Shown piece by piece: positions 34,407 to 46,561 of a stretch of DNA of 64,000 bases. Below the pieces are notes generated by a model that had not been told where the DNA came from, made no database searches, and was given only the letters and a program-made list of their open reading frames with translations. The DNA comes from Pigoraptor chileana (Eukaryota; Opisthokonta; Filasterea), in NCBI GenBank assembly GCA_943704495.1, contig CALSCR010001047.1:59518-123517 (forward strand). The letters are read 5' to 3'. Numbering within the stretch: the first letter of the stretch is position 1; each line of letters starts with the position of its first letter. The translations under genes and the position numbers were made by a program.

Positions 34407-37400
34407 ATGTCTCAACTTTTTTCGACAAATAATGTGCCAATTGGTTCACCCCCAGGTGGCCAAAAGGTCAGCAGTGAAGGCGAGACGGCTGCATCGCCCT
34501 CGCCGGATGCTTGCGGCACTGACGAGACGCGCGTGTCGGGCCTGCATGAGCCTGTGATCAGCCAGCCCGACGTGTTTTTTGATGCCTACCCGGTCACTAG
34601 GCGCGCAGATTACTTGTTGTTCTGCAAATGTCTTCCGTGGAAGATTACGTTCAAGAAGATTGTCATTGTGAGTGTTGTGGGTGCATCCTGCTGCTGCTGT
34701 TTTTGATTGCACACGTTGCAGATGCTATTTTCTGTGCCATCCGCTATCGCAGCAACCTGCTTGCTGCAACTTGTGCTGCACACATTTACACGCCCTTTCC
34801 TCCCTCTTTTACGCGCGCCTGCGCCCACTCAGCTTTGGATAGGCGGCTACACCGTGGCGATGGTGTTGATAGAGACAGGTTTGAACTACGCCTACTCGAG
34901 TGACGAACAGTGCACCGAGACCGACGCGCTCCGACGCATGACCATCATTGCCGTGTGCGTTGCGGTGGCTCTCCTGATCGGCCACATCTCCCTCATTGTG
35001 TTTTTCATCATGCGAATAACGCGGCCGCTGCGCAAGCTCGACGAGGGCATGCGTATGCTCATCTCAGGAAAACCAATGCCAATCGAGTGGGAAAATCACT
35101 CCATTTTCGAGCCGTTTCCACTCATAAAAGTGGCCGCATCCGTGCACAGGCAGGCGGTTGATGACCTCGAGCGGCATAAGGTTGAGCTTTCGCGCACGCG
35201 CGATGCCCTTGCAATAGCAACCGCCCAACGAAGAGAGCTCGCCGTGCGCCTGGGCACGGTGGAGAAACTACTCATTGAAACCGCTGGAGAAACGCCGTGC
35301 ATCGTGACGGTATTTTGCGGGACGTGGAATGTAGGCGAGTGCGCGGCGAATGCGTGTGTGCGTAACTCTGTATGCATGCATGCTGCAAATTTTTATACCC
35401 ACTCGATAGCTGTTCTCTTGGGATATTTGGGGGTCCCATTGGCCTTACACATTGGATGCACCCGCAAACGCGTGTATGCATACACAACGCGCTTCACTCT
35501 CACACATGCAGGCAACCAACCACTACCCGACTCGCTGTCGACATGGATCCACACGGATGCCGACATTGTGGCGATCGGCGTGCAGGAATGCGCCATCATC
35601 AGCCATATTGCCAAGATGACGATGCCGCTCGAGTCAAACTTTGCACGTCTTGTGCAGGATGCGCTCGGAAAGCAGTATTACATGGTCGAGTGTGCAAATA
35701 TCCTCGGTGGAAGGTGCGTTGGACGGCGTGGATGGGGGGGGGGGGCTCCTGGTCACGTGGTTTGCTTAGTTGGCCTTGCTGTTTGCTCAGTGCCACCCTG
35801 CCCAAAGTGATGCATGATTAGGATATTCTCTCTGAGTGGTGTTGTCATGACGCTCACTCTTTCCGCATTTTCGTTTGCCCCCCGCGTTGTCTGTCTTTGT
35901 TTCCGTCTGTGCTCCTGTGTGCTGTCTCTCGTGCAGCAACAAACTGAAGGACTTTGCGAGTGACAGCGCTGGAATCCGCATTTTCGTGTTTGCGCGGCGG
36001 TCCCTGCGGATGGCCATATCAAACGTGCGCAGTGGGCACGTGAGGACGGGCATTGCCAAAGGTGCGGCAGTGACACATTGTAGTTTGTAGTGGGAATTTG
36101 TGGAGTCAGCCAACTTACGTGTGAGCTTCTTCGTTGCTATCACAAGTGTGCGTTTGTCCGTGCGTGCTGTCAATCGATCCATTTATAACAGCCGGATGCT
36201 TGTGATTGTTTTTGAGACTGCGCCACATCGACTGCACAGTGCTCTCACTAATCGTTGATTGCCGTATTGCTCATTGCAGTTGCGTACAATAAGGGCGCCG
36301 TGTCAATATCCTTTACCCTCCATGCGCGGTCGTTTTGCTTCATAAACTCGCACTTGGTGGGTGTTGCGTGATGTATATTTATGTGCGTATGTGTATCTGC
36401 ATCTGTATTGTATTGTGTATGTCTGCGTACAGGTGTGGATAGGTGTGCGTGTTTATCTAGAAATTGGGGATCCTTCATTGAGTTTACTGGCGTCATCGTT
36501 GCACGTGATCGGCCTGCGTTCCCCTCGTCACTTCTCACCACTTAGCGGCCTCTCTTTCGTTTTTCTGCCAGGCCGCTCACCAAGAAAAAGTGCGCGAGCG
36601 TGCGGAAGATTTCCACCGGATCGTCAGTCGTCTCGAAGTCGGCGCCACTGACATGTACTGCACCACCGAGTTTGACGCCGTGTTCTGGATGGGTGACCTC
36701 AACTACCGTATCGACCTTCCCCGCGATCTTGTCCTCGGTAAAATTGCGGATAGTTTGCAGGTCGCGGCGCCAAATTGGGATGTATTGCAGCGTCACGACC
36801 AGCTCAACACAGAGCGTGCCGCGGGAAATGCATTTGGCGGGTTTTCTGAGGGATCGACGAATTTTGCGCCCACATTCAAGCACGACTTTGGTGCACCGAC
36901 GTATGAGAATGTTAAGAAGCGTGTGCCGGCGGTGGGTCTTTGTGGCTGCTGTCAAGTGGCATACAGGTTGCACACTGCGTGTGGTTGTGAAGCAATCGCA
37001 TGATTTATTTCCTTATGCTGTTGGGGTCGATCGGTGTCGAATCATTTCACTTACGGTCTCTCTCTTTTTCTCTCTCTACTGTCTGTCTGTCTGTCGCCTT
37101 TTTTCTTTTGCTGTAGTGGTGCGATCGCATTCTGTGGAAGATCGCTCCTGGGCTCGAGATCGAGCAGCAGGTGTACGACAGCGCAAAGCGGCTCATGGTC
37201 TCGGATCACCGACCGGTGAGTTTTGCTTGTTAGTAACGGCTGCCACGTGCATTTGTCACGCATTCTGAACAATCGCATTCGTACATTTGAATGGCGTGAG
37301 CTTGTGGTTTCCCTTTGTACACACAATCACACACACACGGACACACACATACCCTTGCTCACCCTTCCCATACCACATTACTGATGTGTGCCGATTGTGC

Positions 37401-38553
37401 TGATTTATGTTATGTGTTGCTGCAGGTGTATGCTCGCTTTGCAGTCCACTTTGTTTCGCCTCGTCCCGCCTACATCATCGGTGGTTTCCACTTTGGACTC
37501 CACGTTGTAATGGCAACACTGACACCAATTGTTAGCCTGCCCGGCGGCGTCGGTGCTCTGGAAGTGCTTGAGGTACACACTGCATCAAGCAAGCTGCGTG
37601 AACTGCTCAAAATGATCGAGAGGGAGGGCACGAGGGAGGACGACAAGCGCGACGCCCTCGTTCCAAAACGGCTTGTGGCGAGATTCTCCTGTCCGGACAT
37701 CATGGACCCGAATGCAATCGACCTTGTGATGTCAAGTTCGCCCAATGTGGCCATGGTCGATGCGAACAACAGCAATGGTGTGCACAACACCGCCTCTGCC
37801 GACGGCATCGCATGGGGGGCGTCGGACGTCCACTGGGACATGTGGGAGTCACGTGCCGAGCAGGTTGCGTCGCGGGCCGTGCGTATTTCCGTGGGCATCG
37901 TAAAAGCCCCCGAGAAAGCCGAGAACAAGAGAGACAAGGCGGACAGAGGCGATGCGCCCCCCTCGCCCGGCCTGCTCCGCCGCAAGGACAACAACGCCGA
38001 GGCTGCATCCCCCGACTGGACATCGGCTGCGCAGCAGTCAGTGCACGGAAGGGAGAGAGACAAGGAAGGCATCACGGCAACGGGGTCGGCGATGCACATC
38101 GCGGACAATTTGGGATTCAAAGATGCTGAGCGCCATCGCGGATCTGAATTGGTCTTCGGAACGATAGGACCTCTCATTACAGTGACCAAGGCGAATGACG
38201 ACGCTGCGGGTGCGCCCGAGGGAAGCAACAACGGCGCGGGCGGTATGCCTTGTGCGCAACCCGACGGCCCCATCTTGCGGGAGGCGCGTGGTGATGGGGA
38301 GGCGCCGTCGCAGATTGTCCGCAGGAAGAAAATTGGCGAGGGAGTGTTTGGCCTCGCCTCCCTGACGGCCGCCGTGAACGAACATGTGGCAATGTCGGTG
38401 CCCCTGTATCGAGGCGGTCGTGCCGTGGGCATGCTGCGCCTAGTTGCGAAGTGCGTGCTTGTGCAGAACTCGCAAGAGGAGCAGGAAGTCACGGTGGAAG
38501 GCATCACTTCGTCAAATCTCATCGTCGACCAGCCCCGCGAAACAATCCTCTGA
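34407..38553 (+). CDS. Transmembrane inositol polyphosphate 5-phosphatase with HAMP-like region
   Basis: Removes the 5-phosphate from phosphoinositides or inositol phosphates. Exons are 34407-34667, 34722-35334, 35512-35713, 35937-36061, 36280-36356, 36572-36931, 37117-37215 and 37426-38553, giving 954 aa. After a soluble N-terminus come two hydrophobic segments (about residues 88-110 and 160-184), then RITRPLRKLDEGMRMLISGK, which looks like a HAMP linker, then a coiled-coil stretch. The catalytic domain follows from about 285: GTWNVGNQPLPDSL, NKGAVSISF, FCFINSHLAAHQEKV, FWMGDLNYR, PTFKHD, PAWCDRIL and SDHRP. The last exon adds about 330 residues of mostly low-complexity sequence. Intron 2 must start with GC (TAG/GCGAGT) to give TWNVGNQP in frame. 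An extra 58-bp intron inside exon 2 (about 34773-34830) is possible. Confidence 0.9.
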
Positions 38554-38713
38554 TTTTATAGTTACGTAAGATTTTTAAGTGTTCGATTTGATACTTCAAA
38601 CCTGTGATATTCGGGACAATACAAGAAACAGCCAAACACGGAGCACGCACGCAGCGCACGCAATTCACGCAACACAGCCATTCCTTAGAGCAAAGAACAA
38701 GCCAGGAGCAAGG

Positions 38714-39216
38714 CTACAGTCCCATGCGCTTCTGCTTGTCCCAGAGGGCCCAATGGCGTGTGACCTTGGCGGGGTCGGGGTTACCGGAGCCCCAGTTGGA
38801 CGCCGCAGTCCCCTCGACAGCGTCTCCACGCCCCTCGACAAGCTTTCCGTCCCGCATTACATATGTCACACGGCCCCGTTGCTGCTCTCCCCTCCGCACT
38901 GCCCGCGGGCTGAGCATGGCCAGAAATTGGACACGGCGTTGCGCTTCCGTCACCAGCTCAGCTATTCGCAACAAATCCGACTCATCCTGTGATGAGCAGC
39001 AGTAAAATTGAGAATTTCTTCAAGGAGCCTGTGAGGCACAAATGGAAAGCAGTTAGAGGTGACCTTGCGTGGAATCGCACTCACTTTGTTGGCGCGGAAT
39101 GTTTCCCGGATTTCCTTCAGAGTCGTCGTGCGTCGCTCTGCATCGCCAAGAAGGCGTGCCTGGCGGATCATTTGACGGTACAACGAAAGTACGTTGGAGC
39201 GAGAGGCGAGGGACAT
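38714..39216 (-). CDS. LYR-motif (complex 1 LYR family) protein
   Basis: Small mitochondrial assembly-factor family that binds acyl-carrier protein and Fe-S or complex assembly partners. Exons are 39216-39085 and 38986-38714, giving 134 aa. The LYR motif is in NVLSLYRQMIRQA, followed by the family Phe in IRETFRANK at the exon end. The second exon continues LLRIAELVTEAQRRVQFLAM and ends with NWGSGNPDPAKVTRHWALWD, like plant and fungal LYR proteins with that C-terminal extension. Which LYRM subfamily is not clear. TCACGTGA sits 130 bp upstream. Confidence 0.85.
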
Positions 39217-39853
39217 TTTCGGTCGTCTTTAGATCAGAAGCACTGGGGATTTGCTCCCCACTTTCCTTTTTACGCACTGTTGTGCACGGGTAAATGTCGT
39301 TGTTACTTCTCTCTCTGACAAAAGGCAACGATGTCACGTGTTGTATCACGTGATCATTTATTTACGATCGTATTTACGCCGCCACACGGAATTCCGACTA
39401 ACACAAATACCCACGCGGATTTTCCTAAATACTGTTTGTCGAAAATGTGCACGATCATCTGTTCTGTCGCCCGGAAAAGTTTCGCCCAAAATAAATAATT
39501 ATTCCATACAATGTCCATAGTGAAATAATTTCCCATTGTAAAGCATAGCTGTGCGGGTGTCTCTGGCGTCGCACGCACACACACGCACGCTCTGAGGCCG
39601 ATGCAAGATGCACCGACCACACCACACTGCAACCCACCTCCATGCACATGCAGCTTCACCGTCCTCCATGCACATGCAGCTCCGTTGGACAGCCCGCTCA
39701 ATCCAACTTCCCTGCTCGCGTGCCAATGTGTCAAGTAAAAGCCAGGAATAGTAGGGATCGGTCAACTTGACCGTTGACGAGGCATAACAATTCCTGCACG
39801 TATCGGCATAGCCCGAGACTCCCTTTTCCCCCGAGACCAAAGTAGTGTGTTGT
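39217..39853. promoter_or_regulatory. Divergent region, LYR protein / BZW
   Basis: 637 bp. TCACGTG at 39334-39340 and TCACGTGA at 39346-39353. An imperfect duplication containing TCCATGCACATGCAGCT is at about 39637-39685. No gene. Confidence 0.45.
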
Positions 39854-42504
39854 ATGAGTCAGAAGCAGCAAAAGCCGACCCTTACAGGGCAGCGTATTCG
39901 CACCCGGAAGCGGGGTGAGTGAGTGCGCCGAGAATTTTGCGGTGTTGTAAATCAGCGAATCTGTGGTTTTCTGCCTTGTTCTTAGTTGATTTTGTGCGTT
40001 ATTGCGACCCCTTTGACCGTCCCTCTCGTGTGTGGATGTTTTATGCATGTGCTGTGCATAATATGTGCTTTGTCGTGTCCGAATTTCCTCGCTGTATAAA
40101 TTACGTGTGATTGTGGGGAACTGGTTTTGCAGCAACTGTGGTATAATATGTCGACCTGGATATGCTCTCACCGATCTACATATTTTGCGCTTGACGTGCA
40201 TCCGTCGATGAACGTGTGCAGATGAGAAGGAGAAGTACGATGCTGCGTCCTTCCGTGACCAGATCATAGCCGGTCTTGTTGAAGCAGACGGTGATTTTGA
40301 AGCCGCGTCTAAGTTCCTCGATTTGACCGGGAACAAGCTCGATTTTCGTCGCTATGTGGAGGCCCTCTTTGATGTCCTCTTCGCTGGCGGCCTTTTGGGT
40401 GAGCTTCATCTTCAGTAGTGTGATATCGGTTGACTAGCGCATGTGGGCTTGTGGTGTGGCTGATTAGTAGTCTCTATTATGGAGTGGTGGTGCCCACTCA
40501 TTGGTGTGTGTGTTGCGCACATCCATTATTATTATTATTTAGGAATCCTTTCTGCTTTGTTGCTGGTAATGCGTTTCTTTGGTTTCGTGCATGTGCACTT
40601 TTGTGTCTTGAATCACAACTAACGCTTCTGTGCGCTTTTTTGCGCTCATGCCCCACCATTAGCACCCGGCGGGAACCTCGAAGAAGGCGCCGCGCGTTCA
40701 CCAATGTGCATTTTCGTTGCCAAGGACACCGACGGCGACGACATTCGCAGCTACATTGAGCTCTTGAACAAGCTCATCCGCCGCTACAAGTATCTCCAGA
40801 AGGGGTTTGAGGAAAACCTTGCCAAGATCCTGCGCTTCTTGCGCTCATTTTCGGCTGAGGAGAATGCGCGACTCGCAGGGGCGACCGCCCTGTCCATCTC
40901 AAGTGGGCTGGCCTCGGCGACTGTCCTCTCGAGCCTCATTTCGGACCATTTGCTGCGCGACGGTGAGAAATATTGTGTTGGCCGTCTGTCTGTGTGCATG
41001 TTGTGTCGGTGTCTGTGTGCAAGGGATGAAAGTGAAATGCATTTTGTTTTGTTGGCCGTGACTGTGTACATGTTGGTTATGTGCCTATGGTGCATGGTGT
41101 GTCTGTGTCTGTGTCTTTGTATGTGTCTGTGTCTGTGTCTTTGTATGTGTCTGTGTCTGTGGGCACGGGATGAAAGCGAAATGCATTTGTTTAGTTGCTG
41201 GCGTGTGACTGCATTCCCTCTCATATCCTCGCCTTCCTCTCGCTTGCAGGTGTGGCCCTTAAGTTTGTGACTCAGGTGTTCAAGGTTTGGATTGCAAAGG
41301 CATCGCTGGACAACCTGGGCATTACTCTGCGCAAGGCAGGCATGGACAGCCGCCTTCTCGAGTTTTTCCCCCCGAACAAGCAGCAGACGGAGGTGCGTGC
41401 GCATTTGCGTATACGTGGAGTCCTTGTGTCGTCAGTTGCCTGACTTGGTTTTAACTGGATTAGTGTGTGTGTGTGTGTGTGTGTGTGGTGTTACTCGTGT
41501 AAGCCTGTATCACTCTGTATCCCAGCGGAGCTTTGTAGGTCCGCATATTGATTGGTCTCTCCCTCCAACATCAATGCACGTGACACAATCGAGCAGGTTC
41601 TCGAGCAGCACTTCAAGGATGAGGGGCTGTCTGGCCTCGTCGACCTCTACCGCCGCAAGGAAGTCGCCAACATCAAGGGCGAGCTCAAGACTGCTCTGGC
41701 TGACATTTTCGGGGCGGAGGACTTCTCCGTTACCGACGTAAGCATTGCTGTCAGTTAACTGTCAAACTGAACTCTGTAAACTGGCATCTCCGTTTAGTCG
41801 TTTGCTCTTGATGCTTGTGTTTCTCAAGGCTCACTGCTTTTGTCGTCGTTGCGCTTTTCTGGACATTGCAGATGGCGAATGTTGTGACCGAGACGATTCA
41901 GAAGCACCCCATCAGCGAGGTTGAGGCCGCGATCATGCTGTGGGACTTGCTTATGGACCTCGTCGAGTGGAACAAGAAGCCCGAACTCATCGAGACTCAG
42001 GCGCTGAAGCATATCAAGGTGTGTGTGTGTGTGTGTATCTATGGTTGGTGTGCGCTGTATGTTTTGTGTGTGTGGTTGGTGACCGTGTGCGTTATGTGTG
42101 TGGTATTATGTGGCTGAACGTTTGTGGAATACATACTGGGAATCAATCTTTGTGCTCTCCGCTGACATTGTATTTGCATACGCACTTCGGGCGCATGTGC
42201 CGTGCATTTGCAGCAAATTGCGCCGGTTCTCGCACCGTACACAAAGAAGTTCCGCACACAGGTGGCCCTACTCGTGCGCATGCAGAACTACTGCTACGAC
42301 AACATGAACTTTGTCAAGATCTTCAGCAAGATTTGCATGCTCCTGTACAACGCGGATGTGCTCGGGGAGGACGCTGTGCTCAAGTGGTACACAGAGGGGC
42401 ACTCGCCCAAGGGAAAGACCGTGTTTTTGCAGCAGATGAAGGCCATGGTCGACTGGCTGCAGAGCGCGCCCGAGGAGAGCAGCGAGGAGGAGGCCCAGTC
42501 GTAG
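39854..42504 (+). CDS. BZW1: eIF5-mimic protein (BZW/5MP), W2 domain translation regulator
   Basis: Competes with eIF5 for eIF2 and so alters start-codon stringency. Exons are 39854-39914, 40222-40398, 40663-40962, 41250-41392, 41597-41737, 41872-42018 and 42214-42504, giving 419 aa, the same length as human BZW1. The N-terminus QKQQKPTLTGQRIRTRKRD is nearly invariant. The middle has KLDFRRYVEALFD, LAPGGNL and NKLIRRYKYLQKGFE. The C-terminal W2 domain has VEWNKKPELIETQALKHIK, QNYCYDNMNFVKIF and KWYTEGHSPKGK, ending in an acidic SSEEEAQS tail. Introns are GT-rich in sense, with TG tracts at about 41464-41488 and 42019-42034. Confidence 0.97.
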
Positions 42505-43381
42505 GCGACGCGACGGCGGTCCCTATATTCGCCATCCTCCCCGCTTCATGCCCTCTCTGCGGCTGGAAATGTGCGCGTTGTGTTTCTGTGTGACTTTCGG
42601 TCTCAGCCACCCCATTTCACGGTGTCTGGAGCTTGTGTGTGTCTTCTTTGGGTCTGCCGTTGCGCCCGCCGTGCCGCAATGGATTGTGCGCCATTGTCGA
42701 TCACCGCTGCTGCCGCTGTCGTGTCTCGTGTGTTCTTGATTGTCGTCATAATGTGAATGCGTTGGGTGATTGTTGCGTGTGTGTTTGTATGTGTGTGTGT
42801 GTTTCCGTTTTGTCATTTGCGTCTGCATGGAGGTTTGGGGCTGTTTGGTTGTTAGGCACGCCTGCAAAAGCTGCTGGGCAGTTGTGCATTCAGTGCCGTC
42901 AGCCGGCCTTGCCCTCTTCATGGTGTCTTGTCCCTGTCTCTTTCTCTCCCTCCTTTTTCTCTGTCTCTCTGTCTCGCTCTCCTGCTCTTTCTTACGATGT
43001 TGTTGTGTGGGTGTCTGCTCCATTACTTTCATCAAATGAAAGAGAAAAACTCAGACAACTTAGGCCAAAACGAACTACAAAGCGTGTGCCCGGCGGAGGC
43101 AACTGTCGGCCGCACTAGGCAACCCCTATCTTCCCTCCCCACTAGCCCTTCGCTGTGATGAAATGAATTGTGTATTTGTGTCGCACTGATCCCGCACCAG
43201 TGCAGTAGGCAATATGTGGATCGTCCTTGCCCTGTCGGTGGGCACCATCATACGACTGATGAGTCACGTGCATTATCAGTTCATGACACGGACTACATTA
43301 TTACGCTTTCCGTTTATGATAAAGCAAAAGTGCGACTCTGCCTATATCTGTGTGTTCTTCGGACTTAGAAATAGGCAGAAA
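42505..43381. other. Intergenic region between BZW and hydrolase-like gene
   Basis: 877 bp between two + strand genes. TG- and TC-rich in the first half. TCACGTG at 43264-43270 is about 115 bp upstream of the next ATG. No gene recognised. Confidence 0.4.
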
Positions 43382-44971
43382 ATGACCACGTGTATGCGTA
43401 TTGCGCTGTCCCCCACAAGAACCTCGCTTCATTTGCGGCCGTCGCCTCTGGCATCGGCGCAGAGATGGATACACTCAGGCCATGTGCGCGCACTGAGCCC
43501 CAAAAGCGCGCATTATGGCAGCAGTGGGCGGAGTTGGGGCGCCCGCCTTCCTCTTCATTCGATTCTGCGTGTGCATGCGCCGAAGGCGTTTTACTCCGCT
43601 CATGTCAGTGGGCAGGGCGGCGACGGACGGCTGCAGTCAATCACCGTCGAACCGGATCCCCGTCTTATTGAAAGCGGGGCGATATCGGAGCGACCCAACG
43701 CGATTGTATTCGTGCATTCTGTGTGGCATGGCCCGTGGTGGGTGTCGAAATGTCGACTGTGTATCGCATCGTTACTAAGCCCCTGTCCACCCTTAGTGTG
43801 GCATTGTATTGACCATTGTATTGATACTGAGACGGTCTGATTGCCTCACAGGGCATTTGCGGAGATGCAAAGTCATTTTGCGAGGAGTGGATACACATCA
43901 CATGCGGTAGCTCTTCCATTCGATCGCAGTGACGCAACCATTGAGGTAAATCACATGCGCATGTACTTCCCTTCTTGACGATTCTTCTACTGCTTTCGTC
44001 GTTGGGGCTGTCAGTGTCGTCATCAGCTTGCAGGCTTATACATGTTTGATAATCAACCCATCTCCTCACACACACGCACACGCACACACACACACACGCA
44101 CGCACCACTCCAGTCCTTCATTACCGAGCTGTGCCGCCTGCCCACCGTCACGCCCCCTGTGCTCGTGGGCCACGGATTTGGCGCGTACGTTTGCTTAAAG
44201 TATCTTGAGTCCTTTGCGGCGCGTGGTCTCGCAATGCTGTCCCCGTTTCCCGCCGCTGCCGAGGCGACATATATCGACAAGGTCTGTTGCATGCAGCTCC
44301 TACTCATCCCCCTACTTGTCTTCGCATGTGTTGCGCGATGCACCTCACCATGAACTGGAATGCATTTCCACGTCTCTTTGATTTGCACATCGCCCGCTGA
44401 AAATATCTGCACTTGTGATGCACATGATCTCACATTTACGCTCCGCTCTATCTTCCATTGACACTAGATTCGCAACTTTGACAAGGCGGTTGCCGCTTCA
44501 GTGAGAGGAGATTCCTCTCACATTGCGGCTCTGTTCAATGTCCCGTGTAGTCCGCACCCCCCGCGATGGTTTTCCGAATACGTCGGCAAACTTACTCCGG
44601 GCATACCGCGCGCTGCCGTCGAGCAATTTGCAAGCGAGCCCGCGCTGTTTGAGGCGCACACGGGACTTCCCATGCTCACCATTGGCGCTGTGGGCGATGC
44701 TCTCTGTGACAGGGACACGGGCCCCGGCGAATATCCCGCCGACACTCCAAGACCGTCGAGTCGCGCGACACGTGGAAACTGCGTATCGGAAGTGTCGGAT
44801 CGCTTTGGCATCGCGGATGAGTGGCGTGTGCTGCTCGGTAGTGGCAAATATGGCGGTGCAGACAGCGGACACGATGGCGTTGATGATGGGTATGGCGTGC
44901 TTGTTGCCGGTCCAAATGCTCCACGCGCGACAAGACGCATAGAGGCGTGGTTGGACGGATGTGGCTTGTGA
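43382..44971 (+). CDS. Alpha/beta-hydrolase-fold protein, probable pseudoenzyme, mitochondrial-type N-terminus
   Basis: Exons are 43382-43737, 43852-43945, 44114-44281 and 44468-44971, giving 373 aa. The first roughly 70 residues are Arg/Ser-rich without acidic residues, as in a mitochondrial presequence. The fold's oxyanion loop is HSVWHGPW (split by intron 1), followed by a lid region and PPVLVGHGFGAYVCLKYLE. In active members the elbow reads G-H-S-x-G; here Ser is Gly (codon GGA). The C-terminal helix RRIEAWLD is present, but the expected His before it is absent (LVAGPNAPRATRR). Two of three catalytic residues therefore appear lost. It might be a scaffold or lipid-binding relative. Start at 43382 or 43394. 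Confidence 0.8.
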
Positions 44972-45328
44972 TGTTGTTGGACTATCATCGATTGTATTGT
45001 GCTGCAAATCAGAGACTAGCTTGTCTATTCAGGGACTGGGCATCATCAGCAGCTGCGGCGGAATGCTTGTGGGCATGGCATGCGAAATACTCCTACTCGA
45101 CGTGCGTCAACCGAAGTGCAAATACTTTGTCGCCCTTGGAAGTGCTCAACAGCCAATCCATTCGCAGCACATCCACCAGCCACGTCACACAGATCCGGAT
45201 TGTTGTTGAAGGTGCAGCCCCTTAGGAGGTGCCATTGTATTTACAATATAGACAGCAAAATTTCAAAGCGACGCACAAACGCACACACGCATGCACACGC
45301 GCACGCACAGGTAGAACCGGAGAGAATA
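44972..45328. other. Convergent 3' intergenic region, hydrolase / ZFAND2
   Basis: 357 bp between facing stops. CA/CG-rich short tract at about 45270-45310. A short ORF on the + strand has no family features. Confidence 0.4.
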
Positions 45329-46561
45329 TTAAGCAACGGCACAACCCGACTGCTGCTGGGACTGCGCTTCTTCCTGCATGGCACACGCACAAATGAAGGG
45401 TGGTGTTACGGATATGAACGCATGCAAGGCAGAACAGTCGAAATGGAGAAGAATGTGAAAGAAAATGGTCGTGCAACCAAAAACACGCTCCCACACAAAA
45501 GAAGAGGATTGCCTTATCGCCGGTTCGCATCTCACCTGCCGTCGTCTCTCCTCCTCCTCCTGCAGTGACAACTGTATGGCCAGCGCCAGCTGCTCGTCAT
45601 CATCCGTTGCGGCATTATTTCCCTGGGGACCACCGCCATGTGCACGCCCAGTCGCAGTCCCAAAACGGCCGCCCGCCTGCGCCTCTTGCCGTCGCCGCTC
45701 AGCAGCAGCGCCCCCGGCGTTCATGCGTGTAGGAAGCGGTTGCTGTTGCTGTGGATGCTGATGGGATTCACTGCGCGATGGCGGCTGGGCGGTGCGTGAA
45801 GACAGCGTAGATGACTGGCCGGGAGAAGGCCGCGGGTGCGCGTTGGGGGAGGGACTCCCACACTTGTGATCGCCCTCGAATCTGTGCTTCAGGCAGAAGT
45901 TCTGACGGCAGGTGCCGCATCTTATTGGAACAGCCTCCCTCTGCTTGCATGACGGAAACGAGCATGAATTCGCATACGTCTTTATAGCGGCGGGTCGCTG
46001 ACAGCCTTCGGCAATGTGCTCATCAACCTGCGACGTTGAGTGATGGGAGAGGCCATTTCGAGCTCAGCAGACGGCTCCAATTATGCCCGTCCATTGCTAA
46101 CTGCATGGGAATGATACACTCAACTGCACGGCCATGACACACTCACCGCGCGATTTGGATCTTCACCGCGCCGGAAAGGGACGGGAGTGTTACACAAGGG
46201 ACACTGGGGTACCCTTGCATCCTTCGCGTAAAGGTTCTGGCACTCGTGTGCCTCGTACGCGTGATGCTCGTGACTGCACGCATGTAATCACAGATGATGA
46301 GCATAATCAGATCAAACGAAAGATGCATTCAACCACAGTAAATGCAATAAGTGCATGTCCTTTTCACTTTTACCAACCAGAAAACCGTCTTGCAGAGGTC
46401 GCAAGTGTAAGGAAGGAAATCTGGAATTCCAACAACCAAAGTGAATGTCAGCATAATCAGCCCGGACGCCAGCAAAGATGCACCCATGCAGAGCAGAATT
46501 ACCCACCAAGTTGTTTGCACGTTGTGAGTCCGCAGTGCTTGCCGAGAGAGGGAAACTCCAT
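45329..46561 (-). CDS. ZFAND2B: AN1-type zinc finger protein, ZFAND2B/AIRAPL-like
   Basis: Couples ubiquitylated or stress-damaged proteins to the proteasome and p97. Exons are 46561-46507, 46420-46378, 46273-46147, 46027-45536 and 45373-45329, giving 253 aa. Two AN1 fingers are visible: HCGLTTCKQLDFLPYTCDLC then VFCHEHHAYEAHECQ, and CSFPSCKQREAVPIRCGTC then NFCLKHRFEGDHKC, with VPQCPLCNTPVPFRRGEDP between them. A Pro/Gln-rich linker leads to a ubiquitin-interacting motif (DDDEQLALAIQLSLQEEE). The last 15-codon exon ends QQQSGCAVA, a CaaX prenylation box as in AIRAPL. The zinc-binding Cys of FCHEH is created only by splicing TG|T across intron 2, which supports the model. Confidence 0.94.

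Noticed and set aside
34773-34830. Possible small intron inside 5-phosphatase exon 2
   Set aside because: Frame is kept either way and the acceptor side is pyrimidine-rich, but the donor GTGCTG is unlike others in this window. Kept as exon, noted as uncertain.
44947-45225. 92-codon ORF after the hydrolase gene on the + strand
   Set aside because: No motif, overlaps the hydrolase stop region in another frame and lies in a convergent 3' region.
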